Source of the DNA: Catenaria anguillulae PL171
Lineage: Eukaryota > Blastocladiomycota > Blastocladiomycetes > Blastocladiales > Catenariaceae
Assembly: GCA_002102555.1 (NCBI GenBank)
Contig: MCFL01000093.1
Location: 26,520-90,519, forward strand
Direction: 5' to 3'
Length of the DNA stretch: 64,000 nt
Made by a program: the position numbers and the translations under genes. The notes beneath the pieces were generated by a model. It made no database searches. It was not told the origin of the DNA and saw nothing but the letters and a program-made list of their open reading frames with translations. This document shows positions 10,110-20,289 of this stretch, one piece after another (position 1 is the first letter of the stretch; each line of letters starts with the position of its first letter).

Positions 10110-12997
10110 ATGACCGAAAAAGACCTCAAGGACGTCAAGGCGTCGACCGAGGGCGAGGTCGAGCAGCAAAAGTCTTTCGTCATTGTGCGTGCCCATTTCC
10201 GGTTTCGCCCGCCAGCCATGACGAGAGCTAACTCGCGACATCCACCCTCTGAATACTCAGGACGAGGAGTTCGAGGCTATGATTTCAGGTACTCCTACAT
10301 TTGCCCAATCCATTGATCCGCCATGTCTCGCATCCACTCACCCACGCGTTTTGCTGACGACGTTGCTCAGAAATCGTGCCGACGACCGATGACACCGAAA
10401 TCCCATCCCTGACCTTCCGTGTGTGGGTTTTGGGCTTCTTTTTCTGCTGCGCGGTTGCGTTCGCCAACGAGATCTTTCTCTTCCGTACCAACCAAATCGT
10501 GCTCTCGTCTTTCGTGACGGTGCTGCTCTCGTACCCGCTCGGCCGCATCATGGCCGCCACTTTGCCGTCGTACAAGCTCAACATCTTTGGCTACGAGCTC
10601 GATACCAACCCTGGGCCATTCAGTGTCAAGGAGCACGTGCTCATTAACGTGTGGGGCTCGACTGGTTCGTCGGGTATCTACGCCTTCTACAACTTGGGAG
10701 CCCAAGAAGTGTTTTACGATCTCAAGCTCGGCGCCTTCTGGGATCTCATGTTCATCTTTGCCTCGTCCACCATGGGTTTCGGTCTTGCCGGTATCTGCCG
10801 TCGCTTCCTTATTCGTCCCTCGCACATGATTTGGCCCACCGTCTTGCCCTCGGTTGCGCTCTTCACTGCCTTCCACGGTGTCGAGACCGAGGCCAACAAG
10901 GATGATGGCCACAAGCACATGTCGCAGCTCAAGGCTTTCGGCATTGGTGCCGTCGTCATGGGCTTCTTGTACCTCATCGGCCCTGGCTACATGTCCAAGA
11001 TGCTCCAGTACATTCCGCTTTTGTGCTGGATCGCGCCCAAGGACAACTTGGCACTCCAGCGTTTGGGCTCGCCCAAGTGGGGTCCCGGTATTCTTTCGCT
11101 TTCGCTTGATTGGACCACGGTCGGTGCCGGTGCCATGGCTGTGCCTTTCTGGTCGGCCGTCAACTCGATGGCCTCGTGGGTGATCTTTGCTTGGTTGCTC
11201 GTTCCCCTCGCCTGGCAAGGAAACTGGTTCAAGCAGGGCAAGTGGCCGCAAAAGACCCCGCTCAACTCGACCCACCTGTTTGACCAAAAGGGCACCCGTT
11301 TCCTCGCTGGTCAAGTCATCCGTACGTCCGACCGCACGCTCGATGAGGCCAAGTTCAAGTCCCGCGGTACCATCAGCTTCACGGTACGCAACACGTATTT
11401 GCACCTCACGACGCGTCGTTTTCATGTAAGACCATCGACTGACAAGACGGCTCGTCTCCTTGTCCATGTACTTCCCACCATAGCCCCTCTTTGCTTCTGC
11501 CTACTTTGGTCACATCTCCTCGCTCGGTATGTTCAACTTCCCATGTGTGAATTGACTGGCGAACAAACCGCGAGTTTGTCCCAGCTGCCTGTATCGAACT
11601 CCAACCTAACCTCCGACGTCTCTCGCGACCGCCTGCGACAGTTGCGGCCATCACACACACGGCGCTGTGGTACGGAAGTGACATTATGGCCCGTGTGCGC
11701 AACGCCAAGTACGACAAGGACGACCTCCACTGCAAGGTACTCACGGGTGCATTCGATCATTCGCCATTACTTCAAACTGACTGATTGCAATCAATCTCCC
11801 CTCACAGCTCATTGACAAGTACCCCGAGGTGCCCGATTCGTGGTACTGGGTCTTCTTTGCCATCACGGGTGTCCTCATCACGGTTGTCGGTCAATTTGGC
11901 GGTATCGATCTCCCCTGGTGGGCTACCTTGCTCGCTATCGCTCTTGCCATTGCCGGTACCGTGCCCACGATCATGATTTTCGCCACCGCTGGTGTGACTC
12001 TTGGTCTCAACGTTGTCTCGCAATGTACGTCGCGTCGTCACTGGCTTGCCTCACGTCACCCTGCACCCAATACTGAGCCGTCATGCGCTGTAACCTCTAG
12101 TCACCATTGGTCTCATTGTCCCCGGCCGTCCTATTCTCATGATGGCCTTCAAGTGCGTGTGCTTTGCCGTGTCGTGGCAATGCCGTGACTTGCTCATCGA
12201 TCTTAAGATTGGCCACTACATGAAGATCCCGCCCAGGCACATCTTCATCTCGCAGCTCGTGTCGCAATTCGTTGCCGGTTTCGTGTGCTACGGTGCCTTC
12301 CGTTACTGGATGGACTCTGACCCGATCCACAAGCAGTGGGTTGTTGATGCCGGTAACGCTCAGGGCATGGGTGCCGAGTGGGGTGGCACTTCGTTCAACA
12401 CTTACTACTCGGCCTCGCTCATCTGGGGTGCCATTGGTGCCAAGCGGTTCTTCTTTGAGACCCAGTACGCGCCCGTCATTTGGGTCGGTGCCCTTGCCGG
12501 TCTCGTCTTGCCCATTGTCCTCTGGCTCGGTCACAAGTACGTCGGTGGCTCCTGGTGGGTGCTTGCACACCCCGCCGTGTTGCTCTCGCCCAACGGTCCC
12601 GGTTCCAACAACGGTGGTTACCTTACGTCGTTCTTGGTGTCGATTTGGGCCCAGTTCTTCATGTACCGCTACCGCCCGCTCTGGTGGAAGCGCTACAACT
12701 ACGTGCTTGGTATGTGCCACTAGCCTTGTTCCTCACCCATTCACTTTGCTTCAATCTGACATTTCTTTGCGTCTTGTAGCAACTGCCTTTGATGTCGGCA
12801 CCGCGCTTGTGGCCTTGTTCTTCAGTTTCACGCAGTGGGAGTTTGTGGAATTCTTCCTCAACTGTCCAACCGACGGCGAGTGCGAGTCCATGCACTTTGG
12901 TACCAAGCCGTGGAATGACTGGTGCACGATTGCTGGTCCTGACGTTCGCGATATCTCCAAGTACAAGGGTCCCATCAACCTCTATGCTACCAACTAA
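10110..12997 (+). CDS. OPT-family oligopeptide transporter
   Basis: Eight exons: 10110-10184, 10261-10288, 10371-11383, 11484-11526, 11642-11736, 11808-12024, 12101-12709 and 12780-12997. All seven introns are GT-AG (70-115 nt) and keep frame; the product is 765 aa. The family moves small peptides, glutathione or metal chelates into the cell with protons. Diagnostic motifs are present: NPGPFSVKEHVLI in the first third and KIPPRHIFISQ in the last third (the NPG and KIPPR signatures). Other family features are the hydrophobic segments throughout, the HTALWYGSDI helix before the central loop, and the closing NDWCTIAGPD region. The N-terminus is a short charged cytosolic tail of about 35 residues containing two tiny exons (75 and 28 nt). 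The ATG at 10110 follows a pyrimidine-rich leader. Substrate cannot be read from sequence. Confidence 0.93.
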
Positions 12998-13021
12998 GGA
13001 TGTGTGATTGAGTTTGGCTGT

Positions 13022-13611
13022 TCATGTTTTTTTTTTGCAAATACAATTGTAGACGAGTTCTTTTCTTTCAGTCATGTATATGCGGTTCTTTGGTCGCTGT
13101 ACAAGTGGCCGTTCAACATCGCGGTTGGTGAGGAATAGTTTTGAGCGGGACTGCACAACGACGGCGGCTTCAACACCGGTCACGCTGAGGTCGAGTCCGG
13201 CGTGCTGCGTGCGAAGGTAACGCAGAACGGCATGGGTGACGAGTGACTCACGGATAAAGCCATGGACACCGTGGATGCATGTCACGGACAGATCGTCGTT
13301 TGCCCACTCGACATCCTCGCCCCCTGAATACCTCGACTGATGCTTTCCAATCTCCGCCTGGTGCCTGGCGAGCACGCACTTGGCCAAGTAGCCACCAATC
13401 GTGGCCGACGGTGGACACAACTCCAACACATGCGTGCCCATCTTGTGCGCGATTGACGATCCGGCGAAAATGGTGCCCCGACTTGGTTGATGCAGCCGGC
13501 ACAGTCCCGGCCCGTCTCGTGGTCGCGCTCGTCAACCGTCATGAAGAGCACATCCAGCCCCCATTGCGCATAGTGGCGCACAGCTGACGACGATGAATGG
13601 AGCGCCGTCAT
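13022..13611 (-). CDS. Unrecognised small protein, frame change unresolved
   Basis: Two overlapping minus-strand frames look coding but do not join cleanly. The first starts at ATG 13611 and reads MTALHSSSSAVRHYAQWG, then GLDVLFMTVDE. The second, open from about 13480, reads GTIFAGSSIAHKMGTHVLEL and continues through DLSVTCIHGVHGFIRESLV to a stop at 13022. A phase-0 join to the ATG at 13441 is possible by a 95-nt or a 41-nt GT-AG intron; the longer matches the intron size of this genome. I do not recognise the family. The gene ends only 24 bases from the convergent OPT transporter stop, so their 3' ends must overlap. It could also be a gene broken by a single-base indel. Confidence 0.4.
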
Positions 13612-15221
13612 TGATGAGAATGCTGTTGCACCAACGCAAGTCGGAGGCAGCCCTGCATGGCTGGTGCAAAGTGCGTGTGCCGGTGTACAGTATTAATAGC
13701 AGAATGAAAGGCATGAATCACGAGCAACTCGTGTGTTGGAATTCAAATAATCCGATCAGCACGAGAACAAGCCGGAAAGCATGCGGCCGCAAGCCAAGAC
13801 AGGCGAATAATGATTGCTGACAGTGCATGCTGCATGTGCCTTTTCGGGCGTCCTGAAAAAACGATGTGTGATGCCGTCGCGTGAGTGGCTCGACTTGTTA
13901 CACAGGTGGCGGCTGTAACCGAGGGAAAGGAGGCACGGTGGGAGGATAGGGGTCTTAACATACGTACAGGTAAGCTGTGGTGAGGGTGTGGCCGTGTCCA
14001 GCTTTGGTCGGGGCGGTCCTTGCACTCGCACCACTGATCAACATGGGCGAGCGGATCGTGAAAGATGTCGAAAGCTGGAACTCGGACGGACGGGAGCGGC
14101 CACCATGACTAGTGCGGGGAGGATGGCGCTTCTGTTGCGCTTTTAATCGCAGCAAGTAGTCGAGTACATGATAATCAATGTGTTGTGCCTGTCACGCGCG
14201 ACACTTGGGCGTTGCTGTTGCTGGGGTGAGACATCCAGCGAGACTGCGCGTGAGTGTGAGTGGGCCGCCGATTCAACTACCAGCCGCGCCGATCACGACT
14301 CACTGGGCGCGCACTCAAGTGACCTCGGACATGCATTGTGGTGGTCGTGGTGCACCACCCAGTCCGCAGCAATATGTATGGAGTAGCGGCCAATGGATCA
14401 TGTCGATATCGAGTGAACGCAAGTAAGTTTCATATTTTGTTCGCCGCAGTCGTTCTGTTGAGGTGGATGTGCGAGACAGATTCCGTTGACCGCTCGACTG
14501 CAGCTGCGGGCACTGAGTGTGTTGGCGTTTGTGGCGTGCATTACAGCAACGGCAAGTGCAAGGCACGAGAGGCACTCCGGATGAACCGAAACATCCTCAA
14601 ACTGCAGGCGTTGTTGCCTCTCACGTACTCACTCCCAAACTGGGAAAAATAAATGCATGCAATTCTAACCCTTGAGCAACAGCTGAGGCCATGAATGCAT
14701 AAACACTGTGGGCGTCCCTTGTTGCCGCGAGACACCCCGCCGCCGGCCCCACCTCGTTGCCAGTTGCCATCACGTTCATGCCGCTCGGTGCCCTCCAAAC
14801 ATTTCAGCACAATCTTCCTCACCTTTGCCAATTGCCCACGGTGTTCAGCAGGGCCACCCACAACCAAGGATTCCAGGTCAGTTTGCTTGCCTGGCTGTTG
14901 GCGACCTCTCCCGCTCTCAAAGACACGGGCACTCCCTCTCCCTCTCCGAACCCGTTCCATTACCTCCCCGGCAGTTACGTGTATCAAGACAGCGCCACCG
15001 GCCGGCGGCTATAGATTCGCCACCGATTACCCGACGCCTGCCCAAGAATAGCTCGGCCACCAAAGACCTACTCAGACCGCCCCCCGCCGCCCTCAACCTT
15101 CCTGGACAACGAACCAGCGACCAGCACCAAGGACCGCAGCGGCTTCAACCATTCCATTACCTCTTCTCTCAATTCCATCATCGCCCAAGCTCACCGCGCA
15201 CCTGCGAGTCGACCAATCATC
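13612..15221. other. Intergenic, 1.6 kb
   Basis: Between the divergent small gene (minus) and the chitin deacetylase (plus). Short ORFs on both strands have no recognisable content. The last 350 bases before 15222 are C/T-rich and are the likely promoter and leader of the deacetylase. No RNA gene or repeat was recognised. Confidence 0.5.
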
Positions 15222-16629
15222 ATGCGCTCGACCAAGATCTCCTCGACGCCGCTCCTCTTGCTTCTGCTCGCCCTCTTGGCCGCGATTGCTCCCTCGGCCC
15301 TTGCCGAAGTCCCGCCCGTGGCCGAATTCTGTTCAGAGTCAAACTGCGCGGCACCCAACCCGTCCGTCATCAGCAACCTTAATCGCCGCTTCACGGAAAC
15401 GTTTGGTCCTGGACCGGCAAAGTGTGGCGACAATGTGTGTGACATTTCGCGCGGCGAAACCTGCAGAACGTGCCCGCAAGACTGTGGCGGCGCGTGCACG
15501 ACTTCGGCGCCCACGGTGAGGTGTCGTGGTCGGAATCAGTTTGCCTTGACGTTTGACGATGGGCCGAGCGAGTTTACTCGCCAGACTGTCGAGCTCTTGA
15601 ATCGCGAAAAGATCAAGGCCACGTTTTTTGTCAATGGCTACAATGTCTTCCGCCATGGTGACCTGACCAAGTTTGCTTACGAGTGTACGCTCGCCCATCA
15701 TCCCTGTTTCTGATATGCTTCATGCGACCGCTCGGCTCACGCATCGTCATTCGCGTTCCCTACTAGCCGGCCACACCATTGGCTCTCACACTTACTCGCA
15801 CCGGTCCCTCAATGACGGCCACGGCCAACGCGACCGCAAGTTCACCTCCTTGCCGTACAACCACATGCTCGGCGAACTGCTCCTCAACGACGAAGTCATC
15901 TTCAATCTGATTGGGCGCCGCCCACGGATCGTCCGCCCGCCGTTCCTCGAGTTCAATGCGGCGTCCATGGCATTCATGGAAACGGTTGGCCACACGGCCG
16001 TTAACATCAACCGTATGTGCCTCTCCCAATCCGCGCTTTCCTGACGTCTCGCTCACTCTCCCACTATTGTAGTCGACACGGACGATTGGCGCGTCACCTC
16101 GACCGACGCCGTGCTCGCCAACCTGCGCGCCGTGTGGGCCAGCACGGGCCGCGCCCAGCCCTCGTGGATCCACCTGCAACACGACTCGCTCGGGTACTCG
16201 ATGAATGCATTGCCGCAATTGATTGCCTTCCTGCGCGCACAGGGCGTCGAGTTTGTCACCATTGACCAGTGCCTTGGGGTACCCGCGTACCGTGGTGCAG
16301 GCGACAGCCCTTTCTTGGCCAAGCGCATTGAGGGGCATACCATCAAGGGTGCACAGGCGGGAGGGAACGGATCGGCGTCAGGATCCGCCACGCCTACGGC
16401 TACCCCGACGTCGTCGACGGATCCGGCGGCGAGTGCGACGGCAAGTGCGGCGGCCGCCGCAAGTGTCACGCCCGCGGTGCCGACGAATGGCGGCGCTCCG
16501 GATGCGGCAAAGGGCGGCGCGGCAGGCGCACAAAACAACTCTGCGGTTGGTGCGAGTCACCCCATCGATGTCACGGTTATGATGGGTGCAGCAGTGGTTG
16601 TTGCTGCTGCTGCCGTTGTTGGGTTCTGA
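15222..16629 (+). CDS. Chitin deacetylase, NodB domain, GPI-anchored
   Basis: Exons 15222-15684, 15767-16012 and 16073-16629; introns 15685-15766 and 16013-16072; 421 aa. It hydrolyses N-acetyl groups of chitin to make chitosan at the cell surface. Residues 1-28 are a signal peptide. Residues 68-92 form a Cys-rich module (CGDNVC..GETCRTCPQDCG). The NodB deacetylase domain follows, with the five motifs visible: LTFDDG (110-114), SHTYSH metal-binding His pair, RPPF, LDTDDW and IHLQHD. Then comes a Ser/Thr/Ala/Gly-rich linker and a hydrophobic C-terminus (VTVMMGAAVVVAAAAVVGF) with a small-residue site before it, typical of a GPI-anchor signal. Both splice joins are supported because each rebuilds a NodB motif. 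Confidence 0.92.
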
Positions 16630-17259
16630 ACCCGCCCACCCTTGAGTACCACTTTTGCCCTCAACAGATCCATGCCAGGTTTTCTCTTTTACCCTCATAG
16701 AGCCGACGTCTATTGCATAGTGTATTCGACATTGACTACCCTTCTCCCCTCTGTTTCCTCCTTTCTAATCTTGTCGCATCGTGTCATGTTGTAAACGTAC
16801 ATTGCATACATTCACGATGTCCTATGCTCGCACGTACTTGCACACATGACGCTCTGCATCCCAATGATGACGGGGTGGGTCAATGTGGTGAATGATAAGA
16901 CCAACAGGGAAGACCTCGATTCGACAATACTTTCACATGGAAAAATGCAAGATCAATGGAAATGAACATAAAATAGATGGAACATGACTGTGTGTCATGT
17001 CCGCGCAACGCAGACCATTCATTCCACATGGTGACCCAATGTTGCTGTACAAATTCCGCCTGGAAGCGAGTGGCATGTCGGAAGCCAAAGCCAAAGCCAA
17101 ATCCAACCAACTCGATTGCGTGAGCAACGCTTGCGCTGTGTCGCTGGACATGTGGTTCCTGACGGCAGTCAACGTGCGACCAGCCCCACTGAAAGCACGA
17201 TCGGACTCGACTGCGGTTCCACGATCGCACATGCGGTTCCGGGTTGGAAACCGCCGTCC
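16630..17259. other. Intergenic after chitin deacetylase
   Basis: 630 bases with no supportable gene. It holds a short run of a repeated hexamer-like word (GCCAAA repeated near 17083-17105), which explains a Phe/Gly-rich antisense ORF there. Nothing else seen. Confidence 0.45.
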
Positions 17260-17271
17260 GTTCACCCGATG

Positions 17272-17810
17272 GAATATGACTGGGAATCTGACCTAGTTCC
17301 TGACTACGTGGATGTTGAGCACGTGCAAGAGCAAGCACAACTTGAAGAAGGAGATGGCGATGGGGGTCTTCATTTGAATGGTGGTTCTACTCGCCGCGGC
17401 CTGCTCTTGTCAAGCGCAAACGCCGCAATATTGGCGATGGGGCTCATATTGGGGCTCAGGAGGAGCTGGACAGGTTCAAGGTGTCCAATATGAGCGCACA
17501 ACATCAAGGACCCATGCCAGAAATGAAACACGCCCATTGTGCTTTTTGCAACTGTAGGTAGAGAAGGAACGGCGACGACATGTAGTGGGATTCCATTCGA
17601 CGCCATGGACAAACCAGGAGATACTATCCATTACGACAACCCTCTCCGCCTGTAGCTTGCCAATAGAGGCACAGCAATCACCGCCATCCCTGCCCCACCC
17701 AGACTCATCTCCAAGGGTAGCCATGTTCCGTTCCCAAACACTGGTACCACCGCGTTTCCCTTGCCCGTACCGTCGGTCGACGACCCTTGCCTGCCGCGCG
17801 ACTAGCGGGC
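17272..17810 (+). pseudogene. Coding-like fragments, possible gene relic
   Basis: Three consecutive plus-strand stretches read like protein but are separated by stops and frame changes. The first, from ATG 17272, opens MEYDWESDLVPDYVDVEHV and contains a hydrophobic helix (GLLLSSANAAILAMGLILGL). A second around 17525-17655 includes FDAMDKPGDTIHYDNPLRL. A third around 17670-17804 includes PNTGTTAFPLPVPSVDD. Intron borders can be imagined between them but none gives one clean chain. No family is recognised. It may be an undetected multi-exon gene of a small membrane protein or a decayed one. Confidence 0.25.
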
Positions 17811-18208
17811 CGACTCCGCTCGCCATCCGACCGCGAGCTCGTTTGAATAGTCACGTTATTTCGTTTTTTTTTCTGGTACGCACCCTGTCCGTCGTTGTTG
17901 ATTGATCAACGTCCGGTTTGCCTTCCACATTTTACTCACTCGACTTGGTATGTCCAACGAACAGGAATACCCCTCTGCTGCCATGCCCAACAAGATGCAT
18001 GCTTTTGACTTGACCGTCCAGCCAATACAGCTGCTGGCTACACGAGTGCCATCAAGCTGGCGAGCACACGCAACACGATTGTTCTTCACTCCACCAATAC
18101 GATTGCTCATCAAGTGGTCTCGATCAGTTACGGTTGGCGTTGTCATGCTTTCGTTGTCGCACCTGTCTCCTTGTCGACCACCACCACAAGTCCAAGTCGT
18201 TTGATCTA

Positions 18209-18260
18209 GCGTTGTCGCTGGGGGTTTCAAGTTTGCGTTGTCGCTGGGGGTTTCAAGTGT
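18209..18260. repeat. 26-nt tandem duplication
   Basis: Two adjacent copies with a 26-base period; each contains GTTGTCGCTGGGGGTTTCAA. They are near-identical, differing only at the end of the second copy. Located in non-coding sequence just before the homopolymer tracts. Confidence 0.85.
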
Positions 18261-18351
18261 GTGCCGAGTTGTGAAGCTGTGGGATTGCTGCGTGTGCAAG
18301 GATGGGCCCGTGGCGGTTGGGTTTTGTCATTGAACTTTTTTGCGTTGGTGC

Positions 18352-18508
18352 TTTTTTTTTTTTTTTTTCTTTTTTTTAAACACCGTTTGTTTTTTTTGTC
18401 TTTGGCAGTTCCCCGCCACCCAGTGTCCTTTCTTGCCCCCACTCTTCTTTCCCCTCCCCCCCCCCATCTTTGCACTTTCTTGTCCCCCCCCCCCTTGTTG
18501 CCCCCCCC
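18352..18508. repeat. Poly-T then poly-C tracts
   Basis: A 17-T run (18352-18368) followed by further T runs. Next come C runs at about 18456-18465, 18484-18494 and 18501-18508. The strand is strongly pyrimidine-biased over about 160 bases, immediately downstream of the F-box gene's stop (that gene is on the minus strand). Such tracts are prone to length error. Confidence 0.85.
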
Positions 18509-18557
18509 AACCTCTTGTGGCTCATGACTGCTGACCATTTGGGTTGGTTGTCGTGGG

Positions 18558-19805
18558 TCACATCCCGCTTGTATTTGGCTTGACCCCGATCATGTTTCTC
18601 CGAATTCTTGAAGGGTAGTGCACTTTGTGGCACGTCAAAATACACCGCTTGCTCCACACACTGCTCTCCTGACCACGCTGTCGTGCACCACGAGCAATGT
18701 GCCACCCCGTATCGTTGAACGAGGCCATGTCGTGCCCCTTGGTTGTTGGAACCGGAATCCACACAGTTCCGCTGGTTGCAATTTGAACAAGAATCCCGGC
18801 GTCACCAGTGGAAACCTCCACGATACGATCCCCGTTGTCAACAACCAACACTTGCTCCCACGTACGGGCGATGATGGAAGCAGCACTGTCGCGTCCGCTC
18901 ACACGCACAATCCACACGCCGCATTGTGTCGCCACAACCACATGATGTGCGGTTGACCCGACGAATCGAACCTGACCCACGTTCTTTGGTACCCGGCCCA
19001 ATATGGCCGGCAAGGGCGATCTCAACGTAAACAACTGCCTTGTGGCCGCCGCAAACGCAACAACGTGCGCCGATCCACTTCCAATAACGTCGAATGTTTT
19101 GATTGCCGCTCCATCGTCGCCGGCGGCGGTTGTCTCAGGGTACTCCATCTTTCGCACGCATTGCGAAAGGCCGCAAGCAACCGTGGGAACTTGTGTGATG
19201 TCCATCCACTTGCCCGACTCGGCATCTTGAACGACTATTTGTGTGCGACTCGTGAATGCTTGCTTGACGCGCACGCCGTCATACTGGCCAAACAAGTGCT
19301 TCCGGCCAGTGGCCGCGCACCACGGCGCAAACAGCGATACTTGACCCAGTGTCGTGAGCGATCCGTTGGCTTGAAGAATGTGCGTGCCAAAAGCGGTTGC
19401 AACGAGCTTGGTTGGCGTGGAGGGTTGGCCGAGCCGGACGCGTGCTGCGTGGCCAAAAAATTGAGAGCGAGCCGTGGAATGAAGGTCATGGATAAGGTGT
19501 GGGTCCGTGGCGAGCTCGGTATCGGTTGGCCAGATGAGGACTTGAGTATGGAGTGTTGCGGCAAAGTAGAAATCGCGAGGCGTGAGTGTGGTGCTCGTCC
19601 GAGCTGATTGAAGGACTTGGGCGCCGAATGGCGAGTGCCGGCGAATGAGGGGAAACCAGAGGCATGTGGATGTTGGATCCAGAAAGTCATGGAAGAAGCG
19701 AGCGACGGTGGCCAGGTTGTGCAAGTCAAGTGGACCAACAGACGAAAGAATGTGAAGCAGCAACTCTGCTGGGAGCGCCGTCAAAAACGATTGAGTTGTC
19801 TTCAT
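18558..19805 (-). CDS. F-box protein with RCC1-like propeller
   Basis: Single-exon ORF, 415 aa. Residues about 8-50 are an F-box: ALPAELLLHILSSV, then LHNLATVARFFHDFL and a downstream Trp. Such F-boxes bind Skp1 and place the protein in an SCF ubiquitin ligase. The rest is built of short strand-rich blades with Gly, His and Trp at repeat-like spacing (VATAFGTHILQANGSLTTLG, HVVAFAAATRQLFTLR, HHVVVATQCGVWIV), suggesting an RCC1-type beta-propeller as the substrate-binding part. The last 45 residues are basic and unlike the rest and may be read-through of a small unrecognised 3' intron. The ATG at 19805 is the only Met before the F-box. The substrate is unknown. Confidence 0.75.
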   Translation of the reverse strand: MKTTQSFLTALPAELLLHILSSVGPLDLHNLATVARFFHDFLDPTSTCLWFPLIRRHSPFGAQVLQSARTSTTLTPRDFYFAATLHTQVLIWPTDTELATDPHLIHDLHSTARSQFFGHAARVRLGQPSTPTKLVATAFGTHILQANGSLTTLGQVSLFAPWCAATGRKHLFGQYDGVRVKQAFTSRTQIVVQDAESGKWMDITQVPTVACGLSQCVRKMEYPETTAAGDDGAAIKTFDVIGSGSAHVVAFAAATRQLFTLRSPLPAILGRVPKNVGQVRFVGSTAHHVVVATQCGVWIVRVSGRDSAASIIARTWEQVLVVDNGDRIVEVSTGDAGILVQIATSGTVWIPVPTTKGHDMASFNDTGWHIARGARQRGQESSVWSKRCILTCHKVHYPSRIRRNMIGVKPNTSGM

Positions 19806-20098
19806 TGTGGCAGGGGCAAGGATTGGTCGCGGACGCTCTCGTCCTAGGTGAAGCGCGAAAGCTCGCCATGTCTATATATATTCAACGATTTTACATGGCC
19901 ATTCCTTGAATGGAAGGCCCATTCATGTCACAAAGCTCGTAGAGTCTGCGAGCATACCGGCGGCCGACTCGATGTCACGGGATAACACAAAACACATATA
20001 GTTGGTGCTATCTAAACGGTAGAGACTGTCGACTCATGTCTCTGAGTCACACAGGCCGACGTGTTGTCTGCAGCTGCCGCAGGCTGGCTGCGTTCAAT
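19806..20098. other. Intergenic between F-box and ABCA genes
   Basis: The 484 bases 19806-20289 hold the F-box promoter and the ABCA 3' end. Apart from the 42-nt duplication listed next, I see no gene or RNA. Confidence 0.5.
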
Positions 20099-20182
20099 TC
20101 TCGGTTTCTAACTCGGGAAGTTTCCGCATTTGCTGCCAGATCTCGGTTTCTAACTCGGGAAGTTTTCGCATTTGCTGCCAGA
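20099..20182. repeat. 42-nt tandem duplication
   Basis: Two head-to-tail copies with a 42-base period. Each contains TCTCGGTTTCTAACTCGGGA and ends in TTTGCTGCCAGA; I see one mismatch. It lies about 110 bases past the stop codon of the ABCA transporter, so probably in its 3' UTR. Confidence 0.9.
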
Positions 20183-20289
20183 GAGATACCCATTTCGCGT
20201 GAATGGTATGTACATGCATTAGAGCGATTGCTGCAGAAGGAAAGGGTACAACAGATACAAAAGCAGAAAAGATACACAGCCAAAAACAA

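Noticed and set aside
10367..11467. 366-codon ORF antisense to the OPT transporter
   Set aside because: A shadow of the biased codon use in the real gene; no protein features of its own.
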